A DNA stretch of 33,333 nucleotides from Caldifarciminota bacterium. GTDB taxonomy: Bacteria; Hydrothermota; Hydrothermia; B15-G9. A model generated the notes under the pieces. The model ran no database searches. It was not told where the DNA came from and saw nothing but the letters and a program-made list of their open reading frames with translations. Location of the stretch: contig WGAI01000060.1 of the NCBI GenBank assembly GCA_015489175.1, forward strand, positions 1-33,333, read 5' to 3'. This document shows positions 13,363-22,000 of the stretch, in pieces (within the stretch, counting starts at the first letter, position 1; every line of letters starts with the position of its first letter). Both the position numbers and the translations under genes were made by a program.

Positions 13363-15667
13363 TTATGACTTTGACCGTTTCTGAGATGATGCCGTTTGTG
13401 GCACGGATGAAGAAGACACCGTTAGACGGCAGCCTTAGTTCTTTTTGCGTGTTCCTGAGCTCGCCGCTGTAAATGGTTCGGCCGGAGATGTCCATCACCT
13501 GGAACTGAATGGGTTTATCACCCTTCAACGGAACGAGCTGGATGATGCCGTTTTTCACAAGCGATGTGACTGAAAGGAGATGGCCTTGGGACGGCTGTGC
13601 ACCATCGTTTTCCTCGATGCTGGTTATACCGAACATGTCGAACGCTTTGTGCATGAGGCTAACGGCACTGTCAACGGGGTAAACCGTTTCGAGCGGCACC
13701 GTGACGAACAACACATTGCTGCCTTTCGCAACTCCTGCTACGCCATAGGCAGTTGAATCGACAGAGTTGAACAGGAAGGCGGTTACGGCGTCGTCGGCAG
13801 CTCTGATGCCATCCGGGTCAGCCACATCGTAGTGGCCGTGAGTGCCATCATCGAAGTTGTATGTGCCGCTGAACTGCGGCAGTGCCCCTGAAATCGTGTA
13901 GTTGTGCGGCACATCGCCTGAGACGAAAACGGCTCCGAGCGCATTTGAGAGGAAAGCAGTATCAGCCGGGTTTCCGGTTGCCGCAAGGCTCTGGGCTATG
14001 TTGGAACCGCTTATGAGGAGGTGGCCGCCTGAGTTCACATAGTTTTGAAGAAGTGGCTCGACTGCCGGTGTTATTGCTGGCACTGCGGAATCACCTGTGT
14101 CCCCACTGATCCACACAACAGCGTCATACCACGAAAGTGTCACCTGACTATCCTCCACAACGCTTGCCGTTACACTGCTGAAGAAAAGGTTGCGCTCAAG
14201 CAACATGCGAGCGTAGGGTAGTATGGCGAGCGAATCGTCTGTTGAGTTCACGACCATGACCTGAGGGATGCTCCTACCCGATGGCCTGATTGCGAGAGTC
14301 GTCGAGAAATGACCTTCATGCCATGGATTTATAGGCCTGACTTTGTAAAAATACACGCTGTTGGTGTCAAGTCCACCGAGACTAACGATCGTCGAAAAAG
14401 TGGATGTTGCCTTTACGAAATTTTGGCCGTCCGTGCTGACAAAAACATCGTATTTGGCGGCATTCTCAGCAGCTGACCATGAGAGCCTGACACGGCCGTT
14501 AAACAGAGGGTCAACCCTGAACATTGTTATCTCGCCGGGTGGATCCCACGGCTCTGCGAAGTTTGCAAGCAACGCATACCACAGCTCCTGACGGGTTCCG
14601 TCGTAAGTCAGTGCCCATATTCCGATTCCCTGTGCCGCAGTCGAGTTCACCGTCTGATATTTCAATGTGAGACTTGAGTCATCATCATACCAGCACTGAT
14701 GCCATGTCGTATAATCCTGATACCTATACCATGGCGTTTGTGAGTAGGAATCCCATATTCTGCCGTAAATCCTTGCATTCGTGGCGGCAGTTGCATAGAA
14801 AACGGCGTTTGCCCGCCCCCTCGTCCTTGAGCCGCGTGTCGAGTCGTATGTCGGCCAATCGTATCCGTAATATGGCACTCCCATGACGACTTTCTCAGGA
14901 TGCCCTGTCGTCGTGATGTAATGGTTCAGCGACCATGTAAAGTTGTAAGAGTAGCCGCTGAGCGGCGACGGGGGGCCTGCATTTTCGCTTCCGGGCCAGA
15001 AATAGTCGTATGACATAACCATCAACCCGTCGAGGAAGCTTCCAAGTGCCGCCTCATCATACCTGTCCGACCATTCATCATCGACCGCCATCACATCCAT
15101 ATAAACCTGCAGGTTGTGGTTGTGAAATGTATCGGAAAGAGCCCTCATGAAGGCCGTCAGGTGATCGCGGTCAGCGGAGTAGGGTATCTCGAAATCGATG
15201 TTAACACCTTCGACACCTCCGGCGTTGACGGCATTGAGGAGCGTGTTTATGGCGTTGGCGGTGTTCGTAGGGCTCGTTATGAGTGTGTGAATCTGATCTG
15301 CGTCAAACAGGATCACCGCAAGGTTCACCATTACACCGTGTGCGTGTGCGCTGTCAATTACGCCGCGCCAGTAGCCCGGCCATCCATGTGAGTTCACGAT
15401 AAACCCGTTTCCGTTGATCTCGATGCCGAACGGGACGATGTGAGTTATGAGATCCCAGCGAATTGTCGTGTATTGCGATCTCTGCCAGTATGGCAGGAAC
15501 CCGTAAACGGTTCGCTGCATCGGCAGCTTCCTTTCCTGAAGCGCCAATACCGGCCTCTCCAGAGGCACTAATTGTTTTGGTGCATCGTCATGATGCGAAA
15601 AATACTCGATCTGGTGTATCGTTTTTGGTGTTGAGCTTATAAGCTGCAACAAAACCAAAATTGTCAT
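13352..15667 (-). CDS. Secreted GH18 (chitinase-like) protein with Fn3 and T9SS sorting domain
   Basis: 771 residues. A short leader MTILVLLQLISS is followed by a GH18 barrel (about 52-390): VYGFLPYW, GVNIDFEIP (154-162, with Asp158 and the catalytic acid Glu160; Asn156 replaces the Asp of DxDxE as in several spore-lytic GH18 proteins), DGLMVMSYDYFW, VVMGVPYYGYDW and GIGIWALTYDG. Next comes a fibronectin type III domain (about 395-480). Then follows a Rossmann-like domain (QVMVVNSTDDS, DAVVWISGDTGD, GGHLLISGSNIA) similar to the GATase-like modules of other secreted hydrolases. The end is a T9SS type A sorting domain (FQVMDISGRTIYSGEL ... NGVFFIRATNG). GGAGGGAGGA precedes the ATG. The likely substrate is a beta-1,4-GlcNAc polymer such as chitin or peptidoglycan; which one cannot be read from the sequence. 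Confidence 0.88.
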   Translation of the reverse strand: MTILVLLQLISSTPKTIHQIEYFSHHDDAPKQLVPLERPVLALQERKLPMQRTVYGFLPYWQRSQYTTIRWDLITHIVPFGIEINGNGFIVNSHGWPGYWRGVIDSAHAHGVMVNLAVILFDADQIHTLITSPTNTANAINTLLNAVNAGGVEGVNIDFEIPYSADRDHLTAFMRALSDTFHNHNLQVYMDVMAVDDEWSDRYDEAALGSFLDGLMVMSYDYFWPGSENAGPPSPLSGYSYNFTWSLNHYITTTGHPEKVVMGVPYYGYDWPTYDSTRGSRTRGRANAVFYATAATNARIYGRIWDSYSQTPWYRYQDYTTWHQCWYDDDSSLTLKYQTVNSTAAQGIGIWALTYDGTRQELWYALLANFAEPWDPPGEITMFRVDPLFNGRVRLSWSAAENAAKYDVFVSTDGQNFVKATSTFSTIVSLGGLDTNSVYFYKVRPINPWHEGHFSTTLAIRPSGRSIPQVMVVNSTDDSLAILPYARMLLERNLFFSSVTASVVEDSQVTLSWYDAVVWISGDTGDSAVPAITPAVEPLLQNYVNSGGHLLISGSNIAQSLAATGNPADTAFLSNALGAVFVSGDVPHNYTISGALPQFSGTYNFDDGTHGHYDVADPDGIRAADDAVTAFLFNSVDSTAYGVAGVAKGSNVLFVTVPLETVYPVDSAVSLMHKAFDMFGITSIEENDGAQPSQGHLLSVTSLVKNGIIQLVPLKGDKPIQFQVMDISGRTIYSGELRNTQKELRLPSNGVFFIRATNGIISETVKVINVR

Positions 15668-15690
15668 AATTCCTCCCTCCGTGGAGATTT

Positions 15691-15726
15691 AAAGGTTAAT
15701 CCGCAAATTCGGAAAGTCCAACCTTT
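15691..15726. terminator. Two-part hairpin between operons, possible weak terminator
   Basis: AAAGGTT (15691-15697) pairs with AACCTTT (15720-15726), and inside it TCCG (15700-15703) pairs with CGGA (15710-15713). It begins at the stop codon of the small membrane protein and precedes the GH18 gene. There is no good T-run, so termination is uncertain. Confidence 0.35.
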
Positions 15727-16046
15727 TATGCCGACTGGTTTTCTTCTGTTTTTTTCTTATCTCTACCTCGCCTGTATATAGCTATGGGAATGAGAATGAC
15801 CAATCCCACAACTATTGTGATGACGGAGACGACCATCTCGTCTTTCTTCCACATGACGAAAAATCCGATCAGCTCCAACAGCAAACCGGTGAAAAAGAGT
15901 ATGTAACTCAGCGTATCGTAAGGTAATCCCTGAGGGATTGGGTATTTTTCAACCGTTTTGCGTGTCACTTTCTTTCCCTGCTTCGTTCCTGTGGGGCGTC
16001 TTCTCCTGCGAGTAGTTCTTTTTTTCTTATCCTTAACTGCCGTCAT
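15726..16046 (-). CDS. Small membrane protein with very basic N-terminus
   Basis: 106 residues. The first ~35 are rich in Lys and Arg (KDKKKRTTRRRRRPTGTKQG), then come two membrane helices, LSYILFFTGLLLELIGFFVM and VVSVITIVVGLVILIPIAIY, and a charged tail RRGRDKKKTEENQSA. The basic N-terminus should lie in the cytoplasm and could touch nucleic acid, lipid headgroups or a partner. It starts with AAAGGAGG upstream of ATG and overlaps the previous gene by 4 bases (ATGA). I do not recognise the family. Confidence 0.75.
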   Translation of the reverse strand: MTAVKDKKKRTTRRRRRPTGTKQGKKVTRKTVEKYPIPQGLPYDTLSYILFFTGLLLELIGFFVMWKKDEMVVSVITIVVGLVILIPIAIYRRGRDKKKTEENQSA

Positions 16047-17503
16047 GGGTTTCCTCCTTTTGCGGGCTTTATCTGCCCGAAACTGTAAAGGTTGATCAAA
16101 TCTTTATTTCTGGACAACACATAATTTCCTGCAATTCCTCGAAATATACCTATCGAGTCGGCCTTTTGCCATGACGATATGGATGAGATGGGCCTATCTT
16201 GCATAATTCTGGCCACAATGGCACCTGCATCGTAACCCGTCTCAGCTATCGATGACGGACGAACTCCGAATATCTGCATGAAATTGTCAAGCACTTCCTG
16301 CCTATCGATATCTGGCATCCCCGGCTGTGGTGCGGCTATGACGATGTTTAGCTCGTTCTTCCTGCGCCACGATAGCCATCTGTCACAGCCAAGAACGATT
16401 GGATTTACATCATAGAACCGCATCTGCGAGACCATCGAGTAAATGCCTCGGTTGCCTGCCGGCGCAAAGATCAAAGGGTAATCCTCACGGCTGATCCTTC
16501 TGATGATGTCGATCTCCTCGCGGAACGGGAGCCCTTCAGATGGCACCTTGATGGCTTCAACCACCGTGCCGCCCGCCCTTTCCACAAGCTGCTTGAAATA
16601 TAGGGCCGCAGATATGTATTGGGCATCGTCGGGGAACAGAATGTAAACCCTTTTGGCATACAGGGAATCGAGCGCATAGCTTGCAAGTTTCTCGACTTCG
16701 AGCTTCAATGCGTAGTTGAACGGTATGACAAAGTTTCCGATATCGCCGAGCCTCAGATCGGCCGCACCTGGTATCAAATTCAAAATGGCGGCGCTATCTA
16801 TCTTGGGCGCTGTGTTCATGGCGAACATCGATGTCAACGGCCCGACAACCAACGCAAAGACGCTGTCCTTAAGCGTTTCGGCTATGTAACTTGCGTAGGA
16901 TGTGTCGCTTCGGGTGTCTATTTCGACGAGTTCGACGCTGACGGGAAGTGCGAGGCGGAAGCCGCGCATGAACTCCTTGCCAAGGCTGGCCATCTTGCCT
17001 GATTGCGGCACAAGAACTGCGACCTTTTTCGTTGGAGTGACCCGTTTGTCCAGATAGCCGCGCGAAAGGAGGTTGTGGAACAGGTCAGCGCCCAGATCTA
17101 TCAGCCCGAAAAGATACACATAGCTGCTGTCCTTGACCCACGATGGTGCAGGCCCCGCATAAGCTTTCAGAAATTCCACTGCCGCCATGTCCTTGTTGTC
17201 CATCTCGAGGTAGGACTTCGCCATGTAATACCTTACAAGGCCAACCTTTTTGCTCTCAGGAAATTCGAGGATGAACTGGTTTCCATAATTGATCGTGCCC
17301 TGAAAATCGCCTGAATTGTAGCTTGCCTCTATCCCAAGCAGCAGAAGCTTCTCGCGCCTTTTCCCTTTTTCTTCGGGGAGCCTGTTCTGGATGACTTCGA
17401 GCGCTTTTTGCGGCTCGCCCTGATCTATGAGTGCACGTATCTCCTTTAAGTAACTCCTGCCGAATGAGATTGTCAGGGCGATGAGGATGACGCTGAGATT
17501 CAT
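16043..17503 (-). CDS. TPR plus periplasmic-binding-protein-like fusion (LpoA/LivJ-like)
   Basis: 486 residues. A signal-like N-terminus MNLSVILIALTISFGRS is followed by TPR-type helices (about 20-150, e.g. EPQKALEVIQNRLPEEKGKRREKLLLLGIE broken by turns). From KVAVLVPQSGKMASLGKEFM (about 165) a type I periplasmic-binding fold runs to the end: FALVVGPLTSMFAMNTAPKI, RVYILFPDDAQYISAALYF, YPLIFAPAG and IAETGYDAGAIVARI. The layout is that of LpoA, which activates a peptidoglycan synthase, and of amino-acid-binding proteins. No lipobox Cys is visible. It overlaps the upstream gene by 4 bases (ATGA). No permease genes are adjacent, so an envelope-sensing or PBP-activator role is more likely than uptake (inference). 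Confidence 0.78.
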   Translation of the reverse strand: MNLSVILIALTISFGRSYLKEIRALIDQGEPQKALEVIQNRLPEEKGKRREKLLLLGIEASYNSGDFQGTINYGNQFILEFPESKKVGLVRYYMAKSYLEMDNKDMAAVEFLKAYAGPAPSWVKDSSYVYLFGLIDLGADLFHNLLSRGYLDKRVTPTKKVAVLVPQSGKMASLGKEFMRGFRLALPVSVELVEIDTRSDTSYASYIAETLKDSVFALVVGPLTSMFAMNTAPKIDSAAILNLIPGAADLRLGDIGNFVIPFNYALKLEVEKLASYALDSLYAKRVYILFPDDAQYISAALYFKQLVERAGGTVVEAIKVPSEGLPFREEIDIIRRISREDYPLIFAPAGNRGIYSMVSQMRFYDVNPIVLGCDRWLSWRRKNELNIVIAAPQPGMPDIDRQEVLDNFMQIFGVRPSSIAETGYDAGAIVARIMQDRPISSISSWQKADSIGIFRGIAGNYVLSRNKDLINLYSFGQIKPAKGGNP

Positions 17504-18030
17504 AACAGGCCTATCTCCACGCCTTCTTTGTTGCCGCGAGCATATTCGTAATATCTCAAAGCTGCCTTTTTCGCCTCTTCGATCATGGATTCCGGGAGCT
17601 CTTTCTTGATCTCAGCCGGTATGCCTGCCACAAGTCTGAGCGGTGGGACCTCTTTTCTCGAAAGCACCACAGCGCCAGCAGCCACCACAGCACCCTGACC
17701 GATCCTTGCGTGGTCGAGCACGGTGGCACCCATGCCGATAAGCGCATAGTTACCAATCATGCATCCGTGAAGTATAGCCGCATGGCCTACCGTCACATAG
17801 TCGCCCACTATCACCGGAACGCCTGGCTCAACATGAACCACCACATTGTCCTGAATGTTGGAGTATTCACCGATCTCTATCCTGTCCAGGTCACCTCGTA
17901 AAACAGCGTTATACCATACAGATGCGCCCTTTTTCACGATGACATCGCCGACAAGCGTGGCGTTGGGCGCTACAAACGCATCCTCGTGAATCTGTGGATA
18001 TTTGCCTTTGTAAGGTATTAAAATAGCCAT
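17500..18030 (-). CDS. Gamma-carbonic-anhydrase-like hexapeptide-repeat protein
   Basis: 176 residues from ATG 18030. It starts MAILIPYKGKYPQI, typical of the family. The left-handed beta-helix repeats run from AFVAPNATLVGDVIVKKG through GASVWYNAVLRGDL, IEIGEYSNIQDNVVVHV and TVGHAAILHGCMIGNYALIG, and a C-terminal helix (SMIEEAKKAALRYYEYARG) packs on the trimer. His residues that bind the metal in Cam-type enzymes are present in VVVHVEP, VGHAA and LHGC. The start is set by the promoter at 18037-18066: the -10 ends 6 bases before this ATG and the in-frame upstream start at 18066 lies in the -35 box. It leads an operon with the TPR/PBP protein and the small membrane protein. Confidence 0.87.
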   Translation of the reverse strand: MAILIPYKGKYPQIHEDAFVAPNATLVGDVIVKKGASVWYNAVLRGDLDRIEIGEYSNIQDNVVVHVEPGVPVIVGDYVTVGHAAILHGCMIGNYALIGMGATVLDHARIGQGAVVAAGAVVLSRKEVPPLRLVAGIPAEIKKELPESMIEEAKKAALRYYEYARGNKEGVEIGLL

Positions 18031-18036
18031 GTTTTC

Positions 18037-18066
18037 ATTATAAGATTGGCTTGCAGGCTCGGTCAA
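18037..18066 (-). promoter_or_regulatory. Strong promoter giving a leaderless message
   Basis: On the minus strand -35 TTGACC (18066-18061) and a perfect -10 TATAAT (18042-18037) are 18 bases apart. Only GAAAAC separates the -10 box from ATG 18030, so transcription should start at or next to the A of the ATG, with no Shine-Dalgarno site. Confidence 0.7.
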
Positions 18067-18102
18067 ATGCGCTCGGTTTCTTGCGCCGCGGAGGCGATGA
18101 TT

Positions 18103-18585
18103 TTATGGCTCTTCACGCAGCACCTTCCACTCCGCAATCCCGAAATGTCTGATCACCTCGTCGATCAAAAGCTCGCGGCAGGCGATGATGGCGTCCATCC
18201 CTGATTTGACGATCTCCTCGAAAATGTCGTGAAAGCCAAGCCCTTCGAGCTCCAGTGGGCCGATCTCGTCGATGAAAAGCGGGGAAATCCCGTCTTCCAT
18301 TGCCTGTCTGAGTATTCCGATGCCGGCCTCAAGGCCATCTCTGGAAAAAGAAAACGGCCCGTAGGTGAAGGCCTCCTTCCAGCCTTTCGATGTCAGTTCG
18401 CGGTATCTCGCAAACGGGATTTTCAGGTTCGTTCCGAGTTTGAGGAGGTCGTAACCGTGCAGGATGCCGCCCTCGATGTGCTTGACGGAGACGAACCCCG
18501 CACCTCCCAGTTCGCGGTAAAGCTCGATCATACGCCGTGTTTTCCCGCTGTTAATGTTGCCGGGAACGATTTTTATCATTGCCAC
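18103..18585 (-). CDS. Small P-loop NTPase (DUF2478 / NTPase_1-like)
   Basis: 160 residues. Walker A is PGNINSGKT (8-16), and FIDEIGPLELEGLGFHDIFEE holds Walker B and the ExGxLEL mark shared with THEP1-type NTPases. The start at 18585 is GTG; an in-frame ATG is two codons later, and neither has a strong ribosome binding site. It overlaps the ComEA-like gene by 35 bases, so translation is coupled. It ends the SprA operon. The function of the family is unclear; some members sit in molybdenum-cofactor or metal operons, of which there is no sign here. Confidence 0.75.
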   Translation of the reverse strand: MAMIKIVPGNINSGKTRRMIELYRELGGAGFVSVKHIEGGILHGYDLLKLGTNLKIPFARYRELTSKGWKEAFTYGPFSFSRDGLEAGIGILRQAMEDGISPLFIDEIGPLELEGLGFHDIFEEIVKSGMDAIIACRELLIDEVIRHFGIAEWKVLREEP

Positions 18586-19018
18586 TGCCCAAACTCACGA
18601 ATTTTCGGATCTTCGACAACTTCTTGTCCCCTATGCCTTTCACATTCTTTAATTCGTCAACCGAACGGAACTTTCCGTGTGCCCTGCGGTATCGGATAAT
18701 CCTGCCTGCGATGACCGGGCCTATGCCCGGCACTCTCACAAGCGCGGCGCTGTCCGCACTGTTTATGTCGATCGGAAACGAGGATCTGGCTGGCGTAGTT
18801 CTGACGGATTTCGATGTGTTCTTTGGCGGTGTTTTGGGCGTCAAAGGCTCAGAGTAGTATTTTGCGCCGACCATCTTCGGGACGGACAGGTTGATCCATT
18901 TTATCGCGATGCCCGCTCCTGCCGACAGGATGAGAAAAAACGCAACAGCCTTCTCCTGAGGCGTTAGGAATAGCTGTTCCTTGATTTCCCGCCACAGATC
19001 AGAATTTAAGAGAGACAT
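18551..19018 (-). CDS. ComEA-like membrane-anchored helix-hairpin-helix protein
   Basis: 155 residues. One membrane segment, AVAFFLILSAGAGIAIKWI (24-42), a Pro/Thr-rich linker, then a double HhH domain: IDINSADSAALVRVPGIGP, VIAGRIIRYRRAHGKF and VDELKNVKGIGDKKLSKI. This is the ComEA pattern, in which an anchored HhH domain binds incoming duplex DNA outside the membrane during natural transformation. No comEC or comF is in the window. It overlaps the end of the SprA gene by 20 bases and the following NTPase gene by 35 bases. The C-terminal tail GSGNDKNRSRQH is basic. Confidence 0.85.
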   Translation of the reverse strand: MSLLNSDLWREIKEQLFLTPQEKAVAFFLILSAGAGIAIKWINLSVPKMVGAKYYSEPLTPKTPPKNTSKSVRTTPARSSFPIDINSADSAALVRVPGIGPVIAGRIIRYRRAHGKFRSVDELKNVKGIGDKKLSKIRKFVSLGSGNDKNRSRQH

Positions 19019-22000
19019 TTGCGTTCAGCTGATTGCTCAAAAATTCTCTCCCCGTAGTCTTGTCGAAATTCTTGCTGAACTGGTATTGGAGCCCACCTGT
19101 TACATTCTTTGTGAACCTGTATTGTGCATACAGCGAAAATGACTTTGATGTGTTTCCAGTTATGACATCGCCCATCTTTGTGGTTTCGTCGTTGTAGGTG
19201 TAAGTGACATGGAATGTAACGGAGCTTTTGAGCCTTATCGGGTGCTTAAATAGCGGTAGTTTCAGGCCTTTCGACCTGTCGAGAGAGTAGGACAGGTCAA
19301 CTGACACCGATTTAACCGCCGTTTTGCTCGTCGGCCCATACCTGAACGATTCGTTTCCGCGCAGAGTATAGCTCCCGTTCAGGTTCATCGTCACTTTGTT
19401 GAAAAGCGATGTGGACATAGTTGGCGTGAAAGAGTTTTCTGTTTGACGGGTGTCAGGCGTCGGCGCATCTGCTGGCCCGTTCTCCCTTATCGAATGAGAA
19501 TAGCTCAGGTTAAGGGTTGTGTTTCCGAGCACCTTGTTGAGCCCGGGAATCACCTTTTCTATCTGTGAGAACTGCGTTGAGAGCGATGGCCATGTCAGGT
19601 TCTTATCTCGCGTAACGCCCATGTTTGTCCTGCTGTATGTGATGTCCATCGTGCCTCGATAAGAAAGCGTCAGCCTTATAAGCCTTATGTTGCCGTTGAT
19701 CGAGTAACTGCGGTTTTCGTTGCTGGTGTTTCGCGTACCCGATGTCGGCAGGTTGAACGAATCGGACAGCCCAAGCCTGAACATGACATCCGGTCTGCCC
19801 TGAACGAGGTAGTAGTTTGCGGATCTGCGAAGCGAATAGCTTAAATTTGGTGCAGGGAAGACATTTACCAGTTTCGAGATGTAGTAACCCATCATCTTTA
19901 GCGGGTTGGATGTGTCCTTTCGGATGTTCCTGAGGAACGGGAAGGGGTCAACCCTTGAGTTGACCGAGAAGTTGAATGTTCGGGTTATGTTGTGCAGGTT
20001 CATCGTGTCCGTTGCGTTCGCTGTCGGCAGGTTCTCGCGGTAGTTGTTGCTGACCTGAATTGACGGCGTCAGCATGTTGAAGATGTTGAGGCTGTAGCTG
20101 CCTGAAAGCTGCTCCTCTCTCGATATGTCGCGCCCCCATCTACCGGGGAACCTAAGGTCATGCCCCTGCGACTGGCTGTAACTGAGCCTCATGTTTCTGA
20201 AAGGCGAGTATTGAGTTGAAAAATTGAGGGTGAGAGCCTTCTTCCCATTGTTCGTTCTTGTGCCGCTCTGTCTGTTGTAATTCATGCTTGTGTCGCCTGT
20301 ATAGTCCGCTGACAATAGGAGGCTTGAGAAAAGCGGACTGAAGTTGATGCCGAAAATGTTGAGCGGTCGAAGGTTGGGGTTTAGGTTGTATTCTATTTTC
20401 AAGTTCTCGGAATTTCCTAATGAAAGTTGCGTCTGTGTGTTGCGATAGGTTTCAGACCTGCTAGCGTTCACCTTGAAAGGATCGAACAGGAAGCGGAACA
20501 GCCAGAACTTTGAGCGTGATTTCGAGAATTGCAATCTCAGGTTTTTGGAATACGAAAGCTCTCTGTGCTCTTCCATCTCCTGAGGTGAATAAACGATGTC
20601 ATTGCCTACAGGATACTTGGGGAATGTGTAGCTCACATTCTGTGACGCCGTCAGGGCCAGGTTTATCCCCCATACGGACGGCAGGAGCATGCCGGGCCTG
20701 ATGCTTCCACTCACGGAGTAGTTTTGCGTGAGATTGCGTTGTGATCTTGTGTCGCTGAGGCTTCGGAAATCCGGTTCCCTGTATTCCGCGCTTGCGTTCA
20801 ATGTTATGAATCCTGCCCAATTAAAATTGAAACTTCCGCGCGCTGCCCATCCGCCATTCCGTCTCGGCCCCGATGCCCGAAGCTCGTCAAACCATACCTC
20901 GCCGCTTATCGGAGTTTGAGATGAGTCGTTCAGGATGCCGAACTCATACATCTTGACGCTTCCTAAATTTGGCACCCCTTTGACCCCATAAGGCCCTGAG
21001 AAGAACACTGAGTCGTTGGGGAAAGAGTCTGGTCTAAGGGTTTTGAGATGGGTAAGCGCATCGAATGGAATGGTGAACTCATGCCAGCCTGTGCCGCTAA
21101 GTCTGAACCTGAATTCGTAATAGTTGTTTTCGTCTGAACCGACCCTGAAGAATAGCATCGGGTTGCCGTCTAACGGGTGTCTTGCCTTAGCAAAGAACTT
21201 AATCTCAGTGTAGTCGAGGAGATCCTGTTGGTTGTTCTGGCTCAAAACCTGGCGGTGCACCAGTGCGTAATGGCCAAGCCCGATGTTAGAATAGACGACT
21301 GCGATGGACTGTTCCCGTTCGAGCCTGCCGTTCTGGTCGCGCCTTAGGAATACACCTGGAGGCGGTGAGTAATCGTTAGTCTCATATGTGTTCACGACGC
21401 CAATCCGCACAACTTCGCTGGAATCCACGGGCTGATATGACGAATCGATCGCCGTGACGCCGTAGTTAAGCCATTTGTTGCCAACAAATTCAATCCTCTG
21501 AATTAGAACGGTGTCTGTCCTTGTGAACCCTGTCAGCCACATCCTTGCGTATCGAATTTGACTCCATGTCGGATTTGTCCCCACCTCCGTGTGCGATGTT
21601 ATGTCCTTGAGCGGTATGCGGTAGTGTTTCCACCCGGCGGGCGTCATATCGACGAGGTATTCGCTGTTGAGGTCGCTGAGGTCGATTGTGTACTCGAAAT
21701 ATGCGTTGTTCGTGTCCACTGTCATGTTCCCATCGAGGTCCTCGGTGTCGTAGTGGCCGTTTCCCTCAGTCCCGTCTATGTGCTCAAAGTTCCACCTATC
21801 CGACAACGAGTAGCTGTAATCGTCGTTGCCATCGTCCTGAGAACCTTCCGTCCATGAACTGTCGTTCCCCGCTACCTTGTCGAGGCCGACATCCTCCGTC
21901 CTCGCATCGAAGTGGTCGTGGTCAGCGTCGATGTCCTCGCCGTCGATCTCATGCGGGCCTCGATACATGCCTTTAATTCTGCCCGCCCTGTCACGCCAGA

